Assembly (NCBI GenBank): GCA_017744755.1
Contig: JAGIAU010000035.1
Coordinates: forward strand, 1-13,770
DNA from: Microbacteriaceae bacterium
GTDB lineage: Bacteria > Actinomycetota > Actinomycetes > Actinomycetales > Microbacteriaceae
Direction of reading: 5' to 3'
Length of the DNA stretch: 13,770 bases
Part shown: piece by piece, positions 1 through 7,113 of the stretch
How the letters are laid out: every line of letters starts with the position of its first letter
Numbering within the stretch: position 1 is the first letter of the stretch
Made by a program: the position numbers and the translations under genes
Notes under the pieces: generated by a model
What the model was told of the DNA's origin: nothing
Seen by the model: the letters and a program-made list of their open reading frames with translations, nothing else
Database searches by the model: none

Positions 1-2059
1 TCGCGAGCTCGGCCCGCACGATCTGGGCCGAGGCCTCGAACACGCCCTCGGGCAGGCGGCGCAGCGAGGCGTCGATGAGCTCCCGGGCGCGCGCCCATTC
101 GCCGGTCCGGACCAGGGACTCCGCGAGGTTGCCGATCGCGTAGGTGCCGAAGGTGCGGAGCATGCCGTACCGCTCGGCGGCCGCGAGCCCGGCCTCCGCC
201 GCCGCGATCGACTCCGCGGAGCGGCCCCAGGTCTCGAGGAGGTCGGAGAGATTGATCCAGCTGCGCAGGATCGTGTAGGCGTGCCCGGATGCGACGGCAC
301 GCTCCACACCCGCCCGGACATGGTTGATGCCCGCGGGGTCGCCCTGGAGTCCGAGGCTCGAGCCGAGCGTCGTGAGCGCATCGGCCTCGACGCGGAGGGC
401 GCCGGTCGCGTGCGCGCTCGCCGCAGCGGCGCGGGCGTGCGCGGCGCTGCGCTCCGGCTCGATCCGGCGCATCAGGGCGGTCGCAAGCGCCGCCTCCACC
501 TCGGCGCGGATGGGCGTCGGCCCCGGGGGCAGGTCGTCCAGGGTCGCGGTGAGGAGCTCGACCGAGTCTCGGGCCCGGCCGAGACTGAGCAGCTGCACGT
601 TGCGCACCAGCGCGAACTCCGCCCGCCGGGCCGGGTCGGCGTCGATCGGCAGCTCCGCCGTGCCCTGCTCGATGAATGAGAGCGCGCGGTCGATGTCGCC
701 GGCACCGGCCGCGGCGACGGCGGCGAGGCGGAGCACCTCGGCCTGATCGATCCCGTCGGGGAGGGCCTCGACGGGAACGCGCGGCCAGACCTGCAGCGCG
801 CGCTCGAACTGGCCCACCGCGTCGTGCGGGGCGAGCTGCGCCGACGCCTCGCGACCGGCCGCGATGGAGGCGGTGAGCGCGGTCGGCAGATCGAGCGCGG
901 CGTAGGCGTGATGGGCGAGCGTCGCCGCGGTGGACAGCCGCGTCCCGGCGAGCAGCTCCGGGTCAGCGGCGAGCACCTCGGCGAACCGCGCGTGCAGCCG
1001 CACCCGCTCGCCCGGGAGCAGGTCGTCGACGACGGCGTCGCGGGCGAGCGCGTGCCGGAACCGGTAGCCGTGCCCGGCGTCGTCGATGACGAGCAGATGC
1101 GCCTCGACGGCGCCTCGGATCGCGGCGAGCACCTCGCCTTCGTCGCGTCCCGACGCGGCGACGAGCAGCCGCTCGGGCACGGCGCGCCCGGCGATCGCCG
1201 CGAGGCGCAGCAGCTCCTCGGTGACCGGCGCGAGGCCGTCGAGGCGGGCGAGCAGAATGTCCTTGAGCGAAGGCGGCAGTCCTCGAGGGTCGCCCGCGCG
1301 GACCGCGCCGAAGATCTCCTCCGCGAGGAATGCGTTCCCCTCCGATCGCTCGAAGACGACGTCGAGCGTGTCCGGGTCCGGCTCCGCTCCGAGGATCGCG
1401 GCGAGCAGCGTGCGCACCTCGTCGCGGTCGAAGCGGGCGAGCTCGAGCCGCGTCCCGACCCGGTTGCGCTCCCAGGCCGACTGCAGCGCCCGCAGCGGGT
1501 GCCGGCGATCCACCTCGTCGGTGCGATAGGTGAGCAGCAGTGCGGCGGGGATGCCGCGGAGGTTCTGTCCGAGGAATGCGGCGAGCTCGAGCGTCGAACG
1601 GTCCCCCCAGTGCAGGTCCTCCAGCACGATGAGCAGCGGCCGGATCGCCGCGAGACGTTCCACGAGGCCCAGCACGAGCTCGAGCACCTGGCTCCCGGCG
1701 AGCGGGTCGCCGTCCGCGCCGCCCCCGTTCGTCAGACGCATCACGAGGTCGCGGGCGGGGCCGAGCACGGTGTCGAGTTCGTCGCCGTCGCCGCGGGTGA
1801 GCGGACGCAGCGCCTCGACGAGCGGGGCATAGGCGAGCCCCTCGGTGCCGAGCTGGACGCAGTGGCCGATGACGACCTGCAGGCCGCGACGGGTCGCGTG
1901 GTCGATCGCGGCGTCGACGAGGCGGGTCTTGCCGACGCCGGCCTCGCCGCTGACGATCGCGAGTCCCGGGGCGCCGTCGGCGGTCGCGTCGATGATGGCG
2001 TGCAGGCGGGCGGCCTCGGCGGTGCGGGCGATGAGCACGGGACTCGTCAGGGCCTCCAT
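1..2059 (-). CDS. LAL/MalT-type ATP-binding transcriptional regulator, partial (C-terminus outside window)
   Basis: The frame is open from an ATG at 2059 down to the window edge (686 codons), so the protein is cut at its C-terminal end. The start is supported by an AGGGGAGG ribosome binding site (2068-2075) 8 nt upstream. Visible parts are a P-loop GEAGVGKT at residues 38-45 (Walker A), a Walker B-like LLIVLEDLHWGD near residues 138-150, then a STAND-type AAA region with a TYRTDE motif. From about residue 390 onwards there are alanine-rich helical repeats resembling the TPR-like arm of MalT/LAL regulators. Members of this family are usually about 900 residues and end in a LuxR-type helix-turn-helix, which should lie to the left of position 1 but is not seen. 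Such proteins are cytoplasmic, ATP-dependent, ligand-responsive activators. It is divergent from the surface-protein gene at 2226, so it may control that gene, but nothing shows this directly. The ligand is unknown. Confidence 0.88.
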   Translation of the reverse strand, partial: MEALTSPVLIARTAEAARLHAIIDATADGAPGLAIVSGEAGVGKTRLVDAAIDHATRRGLQVVIGHCVQLGTEGLAYAPLVEALRPLTRGDGDELDTVLGPARDLVMRLTNGGGADGDPLAGSQVLELVLGLVERLAAIRPLLIVLEDLHWGDRSTLELAAFLGQNLRGIPAALLLTYRTDEVDRRHPLRALQSAWERNRVGTRLELARFDRDEVRTLLAAILGAEPDPDTLDVVFERSEGNAFLAEEIFGAVRAGDPRGLPPSLKDILLARLDGLAPVTEELLRLAAIAGRAVPERLLVAASGRDEGEVLAAIRGAVEAHLLVIDDAGHGYRFRHALARDAVVDDLLPGERVRLHARFAEVLAADPELLAGTRLSTAATLAHHAYAALDLPTALTASIAAGREASAQLAPHDAVGQFERALQVWPRVPVEALPDGIDQAEVLRLAAVAAAGAGDIDRALSFIEQGTAELPIDADPARRAEFALVRNVQLLSLGRARDSVELLTATLDDLPPGPTPIRAEVEAALATALMRRIEPERSAAHARAAAASAHATGALRVEADALTTLGSSLGLQGDPAGINHVRAGVERAVASGHAYTILRSWINLSDLLETWGRSAESIAAAEAGLAAAERYGMLRTFGTYAIGNLAESLVRTGEWARARELIDASLRRLPEGVFEASAQIVRAELA

Positions 2060-2225
2060 CCGCGTCGCCTCCCCTCGGACCCAGGACGACGATAGCGCGG
2101 CGCGCACCCGGCGCACCCGCCCGTCGCGGCCGGGATGCGTCTCGGATGCGATGCGCCGGATCTCGGACGCGGACTCGGACGATCGCCCGATCCGGGCATG
2201 CGGCTCCGATCCCGACCCTGGTCTC
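2060..2225. promoter_or_regulatory. Divergent intergenic region between the LAL regulator and the surface-protein gene
   Basis: These 166 bp must carry the promoters of both divergent genes. Three CTCGGAY motifs in the same orientation lie at 2141, 2162 and 2174, so the first two are 21 bp (two helical turns) apart. CCGGATC at 2156-2162 is matched by its complement GATCCGG at 2189-2195. These are possible binding sites for the adjacent regulator. I see no convincing -35/-10 pair on either strand, and the surface-protein start at 2226 has no clear ribosome binding site. Confidence 0.35.
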
Positions 2226-5200
2226 ATGTCTCTCCACCGTTTCGGCCCTGTGCTCCGGCGCCGGGCCGCCATGACCATCGCGACCGCCGTGCTCGGCGGT
2301 CTGCTGGCCGGCTTCACCGCGCCGGCATTCGCGGACGACGCCGTCCCGCCGGCGCCGACCGACGTCCTGACCCTCGACACCGACTCGCTCGACTTCGGGA
2401 CCGTCATCAGCGGCTCGACCGGCTATCGGACCGTGCTCCTGACCAACGACGGATCCACCAGCGTGAGCCTCCTCGGCGTCTCGGTCCACCCGACCTACGA
2501 TGCGAGTCCGACGTACTTCGAAGGCTCCTGGGGTACGCCCTGCTTCACGCTGCTGACCCCGCACAGCTCCTGCTTCGTCGAGTTCCGGCTCGTCGCCCGC
2601 AGTGCCGGCGGACCCGTCGACGCCTCGGCGACGATCTCGACCAGCGTCGGCGATCTGACGGTCCACCTGCACGGCGAGACCGACGCCGCCATGCACCATC
2701 TCTCCGTCGTGCCGAGCGTCGTCGACTTCGGCGACGTGCCGGTCGGCGGCCACGCCGAGCGGCAGATCACGATCACGAACACCGGCAACGTCCCGTGGCC
2801 GAACGCGGTCGCGAACAGCGTCACCGTGTTCACCATCGATCGCGGCGACTGCCCGATCGACCTGCCCGTCGGCGCCTCCTGCGTCTGGACGGTGGCCTTC
2901 GACCCGTATCCGGGGCTCCCGCAGGGCTACACGCTGAACCGGCAGATCGGCAGCGACGCGTGGGGCGACGGCGCGTTCGTCCTCACCGGCCGCAGCGTCG
3001 AGGCGGCGCCGCCCGCGCCGAAGGACGACCCGGCGACGCCGAAGCCCGACCCGACGCTCCCCGCCGATGACGGCGACGGCACGCCGCCCGCGAACGACCC
3101 CGACCCGACGCCGTCGGCCGGCACGCCGCACCTGGTCCTCGCCGCCGACACGCTCGACTTCGGTGACCTCGCCGCCAACGGCGAGGTCACGACCCGGACG
3201 GTCACGCTGACCAACGACGGCGATGGCGATGCGACGCTCACCGGCATCGACATCGCGCAGGCCTATCCGACGAACTACACCGGCGGCTGGAACGGCTGCG
3301 ACCCGGTGCTCAGCCCGGGAACGTCCTGCGACCTCACCTTCTCGATCGCGAAGCCGCCGTACATCCAGGCGTTCACCGCGGATGCCACGATCCGGACCAC
3401 GGCCGGCGATCTCGTCGTGCACCTCGCCGCACGGGGCGTCCTCGGGATCCTCAGCGCGACGGCCGCCGATGTGGACTTCGGCACGGTGCGGATCGGGCAG
3501 ACCGCGACCGGGGTGGCGACGGTGACGAACACCGGAAACCTTCCCTACCCGATCAGCTATTTCTCGAGCACCAACACGACCGACTTCACGATCGACGGCA
3601 CGGCGTGCCCGGCGACGCTCGCCGTCGGAGCGAGCTGCCAGGTCGCGCTCTCGTTCATCCCTTCGGCCGAGGCCTCATACGGCGCCTATGTGACGTTCGG
3701 CGCTCCGGCGTACGGCGTCGCGAGCTTCACGGTGAGCGGCACCGGGGTCCTCGGCATCGCCGAGCTGTCCGCCTCGACCGAGTCGATCGACTTCGGCGAC
3801 GTCATCGCCGACGGACGGAGCACGATCCGGACGGTGACCCTCAGCAACGCCGGGGACGGCATCGGCCGGGTCACCGACCTGCGGATCACGCAGTCGTACC
3901 ATGACACCTTCGGCGTCGACTGGGGCACCTGCACCGACTGGGAGATCCCGGCGTACTCGTCCTGCGCCATCGAGGTGACCGCGACGCCGACGCACTTCGA
4001 CGACTTCACCGGCGACATCGTCATCGCGACGAACGACGGGGACTTCCCCGTCCACGCCGCCGCGACGGGCATCGCGCGCGTCCGCTCGGCGCAGTTCTCC
4101 GCCGGCAGCATCGACTTCGGCCCGGTGCGCATCGGCGAGACCGTCGAGCAGCGCGTCACGGTCACGAGCACCGGCAACGATCCCTGGTCGCCGGAGACCT
4201 GGTGGTCGAGCGATGGCGCCGACGACGGCTTCGTGCTCGGCACCGACGACTGCCCCGCCGCGCTCCCGGCCGGCGAGTCGTGCGACGTCGTCGTCCGCTT
4301 CGCGCCGACGAGCGCCGGCGCCTACGGCGGCACCTGGTATGTGGGCGGCGGCGCCTCCGGGAGCACGTACGCCGGGCTCCACGTCGCCGGCTACGGCGTC
4401 GACGGCACCGAGACGCAGCTGCTCCTCGTGCAGGGCTCGCTCGACTTCGGCACCCGGCAGGGCGCCGGCGAGTTCCCGGTGCGGACGCTGACGGTGACGA
4501 ACACCGGGTCCGCGCCGGCGCAATTCACCACCCGATTCGATCGGGACTCCGGCGAGCTGCAGCTCGACGCCAGCGGGGGCGACTGCCCCGTCGAGCTCGC
4601 GGTCGGCGCCAGCTGCACGATCGAGGTCCGGGTGACGAGCACCGCAGCCGGGTACGGCTCCGGCGCGTTCCGGCTCGTGTCCGTCGTCGACGGGCATGGG
4701 ATCGGCGTCTACGAGAGCGGCACCGGCCATCTCGCGGTGACGACCGACACGCAGCCGCTCGGCGTCGTGCTCGCCTTCTCGCCGATGGCCCTCGACTTCG
4801 GCGACGTGCCGGTCGGCGAGGCGCCGGTCCGCCGGATCACGATCACCAACACGGGCGACGCCCAGTGGTGGCTGCGCGGCACCGTCCGCACCGGCCTGCC
4901 GGACATCATCACCACGGACACCGACTGCGCGCTCGTCGATCCCGGCGAGACCTGCTGGATCGACGTCCTGTTCCTCGCCGACTCGGTCGGTCCGGAGGAC
5001 GGGGCGCTCGGCTTCCAGGGCGCGGACCGCCGGATCGTCGCGAGCATCCCGGTGCGGGGGAATGCGGTCGTCGCGCCTCCGGAGACGGATCCCGGGACGC
5101 CGTCGGGGACCGACCCGACGCAGCCGACCGACCCGGCGGACCCCGCAGACCCGACCGAGCCGACGGACCCGACCGACCCGGCGGACCCGGCGGACCCGAC

Positions 5201-5543
5201 CGAGCCCGCGGACCCGGACGGCGACGGAGAGCCGGCTGCCCCCGGCACACCGGCCGACGCGCCGGTGTCGCCCCCGGCACGCCTCGAGGACGTCATCGTC
5301 TCGGTCTCGCCCGAGGCGCCCGCGGTGACGGAGGACCAGCCGGCGGCGGACACGCCGTCGGCGAAGGAGGAGCAGGACGGCGACGCCGCGCCGGTCGCAG
5401 CCCACGACGACGACGCGAGGACGGCGACGGAGACAACCGACACCCTGTCGGCACCGTCCCCGTGGTCGTTCGTGGCGCTCGCCGCGCTCGTGGCCGCCGT
5501 CCTCGGCCTCCTCGGATGGTGGCGGCGCCGAGCGCGCCGCTGA
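2226..5543 (+). CDS. Secreted, membrane-anchored surface protein with eight choice-of-anchor-D (ASH/Hydin-like) modules
   Basis: 1105 residues. The start was chosen at ATG 2226 because it gives a textbook signal peptide: basic H4-R13, hydrophobic core 17-31, and an A-F-A cleavage site after residue 36. Upstream in-frame codons only give arginine-rich antisense-like sequence. Eight Ig-like modules each begin with a [LIV]DFG motif, at residues 55, 166, 310, 416, 521, 629, 739 and 856, followed by a T-V/I-T-N-T/D-G strand typical of choice-of-anchor-D domains. Each module has one cysteine pair about 9 residues apart (such as CPATLAVGASC). All 16 cysteines are accounted for this way, so disulfides are likely. 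A Pro/Asp linker separates modules 2 and 3, and a Pro/Asp/Thr-rich stalk follows module 8. The C-terminus is a hydrophobic helix (about 1082-1099) and an RRRARR tail. No LPXTG sortase signal is seen, so anchoring is probably by the helix itself. The ligand or partner is unknown; an adhesive or cell-wall structural role is inference. An intrinsic terminator follows directly. Confidence 0.9.
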   Translation: MSLHRFGPVLRRRAAMTIATAVLGGLLAGFTAPAFADDAVPPAPTDVLTLDTDSLDFGTVISGSTGYRTVLLTNDGSTSVSLLGVSVHPTYDASPTYFEGSWGTPCFTLLTPHSSCFVEFRLVARSAGGPVDASATISTSVGDLTVHLHGETDAAMHHLSVVPSVVDFGDVPVGGHAERQITITNTGNVPWPNAVANSVTVFTIDRGDCPIDLPVGASCVWTVAFDPYPGLPQGYTLNRQIGSDAWGDGAFVLTGRSVEAAPPAPKDDPATPKPDPTLPADDGDGTPPANDPDPTPSAGTPHLVLAADTLDFGDLAANGEVTTRTVTLTNDGDGDATLTGIDIAQAYPTNYTGGWNGCDPVLSPGTSCDLTFSIAKPPYIQAFTADATIRTTAGDLVVHLAARGVLGILSATAADVDFGTVRIGQTATGVATVTNTGNLPYPISYFSSTNTTDFTIDGTACPATLAVGASCQVALSFIPSAEASYGAYVTFGAPAYGVASFTVSGTGVLGIAELSASTESIDFGDVIADGRSTIRTVTLSNAGDGIGRVTDLRITQSYHDTFGVDWGTCTDWEIPAYSSCAIEVTATPTHFDDFTGDIVIATNDGDFPVHAAATGIARVRSAQFSAGSIDFGPVRIGETVEQRVTVTSTGNDPWSPETWWSSDGADDGFVLGTDDCPAALPAGESCDVVVRFAPTSAGAYGGTWYVGGGASGSTYAGLHVAGYGVDGTETQLLLVQGSLDFGTRQGAGEFPVRTLTVTNTGSAPAQFTTRFDRDSGELQLDASGGDCPVELAVGASCTIEVRVTSTAAGYGSGAFRLVSVVDGHGIGVYESGTGHLAVTTDTQPLGVVLAFSPMALDFGDVPVGEAPVRRITITNTGDAQWWLRGTVRTGLPDIITTDTDCALVDPGETCWIDVLFLADSVGPEDGALGFQGADRRIVASIPVRGNAVVAPPETDPGTPSGTDPTQPTDPADPADPTEPTDPTDPADPADPTEPADPDGDGEPAAPGTPADAPVSPPARLEDVIVSVSPEAPAVTEDQPAADTPSAKEEQDGDAAPVAAHDDDARTATETTDTLSAPSPWSFVALAALVAAVLGLLGWWRRRARR
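5127..5207 (+). repeat. Tandem repeat coding for the Pro/Asp/Thr stalk of the surface protein
   Basis: A 36-bp unit coding for TDPADPADPTEP occurs at 5127-5162 and again at 5172-5207, separated by the codons for TDP (period 45 bp). The two DNA copies differ at only a few third positions, which suggests recent duplication. It forms part of a longer Pro/Asp-rich segment (about 5095-5220) that would be an extended spacer between the Ig-like modules and the membrane helix. Such sequence tends to vary in length between strains. Confidence 0.8.
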
Positions 5544-5553
5544 GCCATCCACG

Positions 5554-5600
5554 CGGTGGTGCGCACCGAGCTCCGGCGGGTGCGCACCACCGTCCTTTTT
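5554..5600 (+). terminator. Intrinsic terminator of the surface-protein gene
   Basis: A perfect 14-bp stem (5554-5567 paired with 5579-5592; inner arms GGTGGTGCGCACC and its complement) encloses an 11-nt loop and is followed by TCCTTTTT. It begins 10 bp after the stop codon. This is the only classical hairpin-plus-T-tract terminator I see in the window, and it isolates the surface-protein gene from what follows. Confidence 0.93.
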
Positions 5601-5854
5601 CCCGCGCTCGAGTACTTCGTCGACGGTCGCCTCGGACTCCTGCTCCGCCATCCCCTGGGGCGGGCGGTCCGCGGCGCCGTGCGGCCGATGGCGCTCGACA
5701 CGTTCCCGTACTCCGCTATCGCATCGACTCGCGTCGCCAGGGGATCGTCGTGATCGCGCTGCTGCACTGCCGCGGCGGCTGACCAGCGCAGTCGCTTCTC
5801 GGCGACTCCGGCGGCGATATACCGCGACTCGGCTTGCGACGCGGGTTCCGACAT
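5601..5854 (-). pseudogene. Possible relic of a small minus-strand gene in the 379-bp gene-free stretch 5544-5922
   Basis: No intact gene is evident here. On the minus strand a frame opens at ATG 5854 and reads about 57 codons of plausible soluble, helical protein (it includes AGVAEKRLRWSAAAAV) with roughly 80% G/C at third positions. It then turns into arginine/serine-rich sequence typical of a wrong frame. From about 5651 a different minus frame gives equally plausible sequence (MAEQESEATVDEVLERGKK). One frameshift near 5660-5690 would join them into a protein of about 85 residues, but no stop codon ends it before the terminator hairpin at 5554-5600, and no ribosome binding site precedes the ATG. 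It may be a decayed gene or chance; I do not recognise a family. Confidence 0.2.
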
Positions 5855-5922
5855 CGATAGGTTTGCCACTTGCACAAGGCCTAATAAAAAAGGCTCAACT
5901 CGATATGAAGCGGGGAACCTCC
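5855..5922 (+). promoter_or_regulatory. AT-rich leader upstream of the coiled-coil protein gene
   Basis: The segment around 5881-5893 (TAATAAAAAAGG) is the most AT-rich short stretch in the window and stands out against its surroundings. TAATAA at 5882-5887 resembles a -10 element. The only -35-like sequence nearby, TTGCCA at 5863-5868, is 13 bp away, which is too close, so the promoter assignment is weak. The AAAAAAGG may instead act as a ribosome binding site for an alternative ATG at 5905. Confidence 0.3.
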
Positions 5923-7023
5923 ATGTCGCGCCGGAACAAGATCATCGCCTGGGTGTCCGCCGCCGGTGCCGTCGCGCTCGTCATCGTCATCGTCGTGACA
6001 AGCGTCGTCAGCGCTCAGCAACGGGCGGCCGAGGAGGCTGCTGCCGCCCTCGCCGCCGAGCAACTGGAGTACGACCGCGCGGTCGAGGCCTACGACAGCG
6101 CAGCAGCGGCCTGCGAGAAGCAGAACGCAGCGCTCGATGCCACGATCGAGACAGCCAGGGCCACCGCGGCCGGCGCGGACCCCGCCGTCCTCGCGGACCC
6201 GGCGGTCATCGAGGCGCTCGTTGCGAAGATCGCCGAAACCGAGGACACCGAGCTGTGCGATGCGCCGGCGATGGAGAGCGAGCGGGCCGCCATCAAGGAG
6301 CAGGCCGACTCCATCCGAGCCGCGTCATCCGAGCTCGGTCGTGTCATCACGGCTCTCCAGACCGCCTCCGACGCGATCGCGAAGAGCGCCGAGGACAAGC
6401 GGCAGGCCGAGGCGCAGGCCGCATACGAGGCCGAGCAGGCCAGGCGACTGCGCGGTTCACAACTCACCGCATCGTGGTCGACCACCGATGGATATTCGTA
6501 TGAGGTGGCGGTCAGTGACGCATTCGTCGTGCCCGCCATCGACGTCGCGAGCGCGAAGCCGGGAGATGCGATGGTCGGCGCCGCGTTGCGGTACACCATC
6601 GCGTTGAAGAACACGACGCCCGGGCACGAGGCGCCGGGCGCCTCGGTCATCGTCCACTTCGCCTACCCGATCGACAGTCCGGTCTGCGCCTACTTCACGA
6701 GAACGGCGGCGCGTTTGGACTACCAGGACCAGGAGGGGAACTGGTGCCTGGTCGGCCTGCAGCCGTGGGGCGACGACCCGGCCTCGATCAACATCACGAG
6801 GGATGTTCCTGTGAACGGGAGCATCGGGGGATCGGCGGCCTGGTCCGCCACCGATCTGGATTTCGCCGTGCCGGAGGACCAGTCCCAGATGGTCGCGGAT
6901 GCGGTGAAGACTCCCACGAAACTCGTGCTGCGTATCACTTACCGCGATCCTTCCGGACGGAAGACGGGCGTCGACGCGTGCAGCGATGGGGTGGCATGCG
7001 TCGAGACTTGGGCGGCCAGCTGA
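5923..7023 (+). CDS. Membrane-anchored coiled-coil protein with an extracytoplasmic C-terminal domain, unknown function
   Basis: 366 residues if it starts at ATG 5923, where a GGGGAA sequence lies 5 nt upstream. An ATG at 5905 (six residues longer) is a real alternative. The order is a short basic N-terminus (SRRNK), one hydrophobic helix at about 7-30, then a long alanine/glutamate-rich region at about 31-177 with heptad-like character (coiled coil), then a domain of about 190 residues with alternating hydrophobic segments suggesting beta structure. Six cysteines (64, 112, 255, 275, 353, 359) fit an oxidising extracytoplasmic location. Codon choice is somewhat less GC-biased than in the pur genes. 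It has no close operon partner: an intrinsic terminator lies upstream and purF begins 90 bp downstream with different apparent signals. I do not recognise the family. A cell-envelope role is the most that can be inferred, and the beta-domain reading is a guess from the sequence pattern. Confidence 0.85.
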   Translation: MSRRNKIIAWVSAAGAVALVIVIVVTSVVSAQQRAAEEAAAALAAEQLEYDRAVEAYDSAAAACEKQNAALDATIETARATAAGADPAVLADPAVIEALVAKIAETEDTELCDAPAMESERAAIKEQADSIRAASSELGRVITALQTASDAIAKSAEDKRQAEAQAAYEAEQARRLRGSQLTASWSTTDGYSYEVAVSDAFVVPAIDVASAKPGDAMVGAALRYTIALKNTTPGHEAPGASVIVHFAYPIDSPVCAYFTRTAARLDYQDQEGNWCLVGLQPWGDDPASINITRDVPVNGSIGGSAAWSATDLDFAVPEDQSQMVADAVKTPTKLVLRITYRDPSGRKTGVDACSDGVACVETWAAS

Positions 7024-7113
7024 CGAGGCGACCGCCGCTCAGCCGCCCCGTGAGAGGATGAGTCGTACCCGCCCGGGTGCGTTCTGTCGAAATCCCTGGG
7101 AGCCCACCAGCGC
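7024..7113 (+). promoter_or_regulatory. purF upstream region
   Basis: These 90 bp hold a weak -10-like hexamer GAGGAT at 7054-7059 and a small inverted repeat ACCCG-CC-CGGGT at 7067-7078. A GGGAG at 7098-7102 is 11 nt before the purF ATG, rather far for a ribosome binding site. Unlike purC and purS, there is no near-consensus -10 immediately before the start codon. No terminator for the preceding gene is visible. Confidence 0.3.

Noticed and set aside
1845..2225. N-terminal extension of the surface protein to an ATG at 1845
   Set aside because: The extension overlaps the regulator on the other strand, reads as Arg/Ser-rich shadow sequence and would bury the signal peptide that begins at 2226.
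963..3422. An 819-codon open frame on the minus strand overlapping the LAL regulator and the surface-protein gene
   Set aside because: It is Arg/Gly/Ala-rich with no domain, opposite two genes with clear motifs and signals; a product of high GC content.
3675..5651. Long minus-strand open frames (658 and 388 codons) opposite the surface-protein gene
   Set aside because: Low-complexity complement of the repeated modules and stalk; only their first codons, in the gap after 5601, look at all protein-like and are treated separately.
7024..7113. A riboswitch or attenuator in the purF leader
   Set aside because: Only 90 bp with a 5-bp inverted repeat; no purine-riboswitch core and no terminator hairpin.
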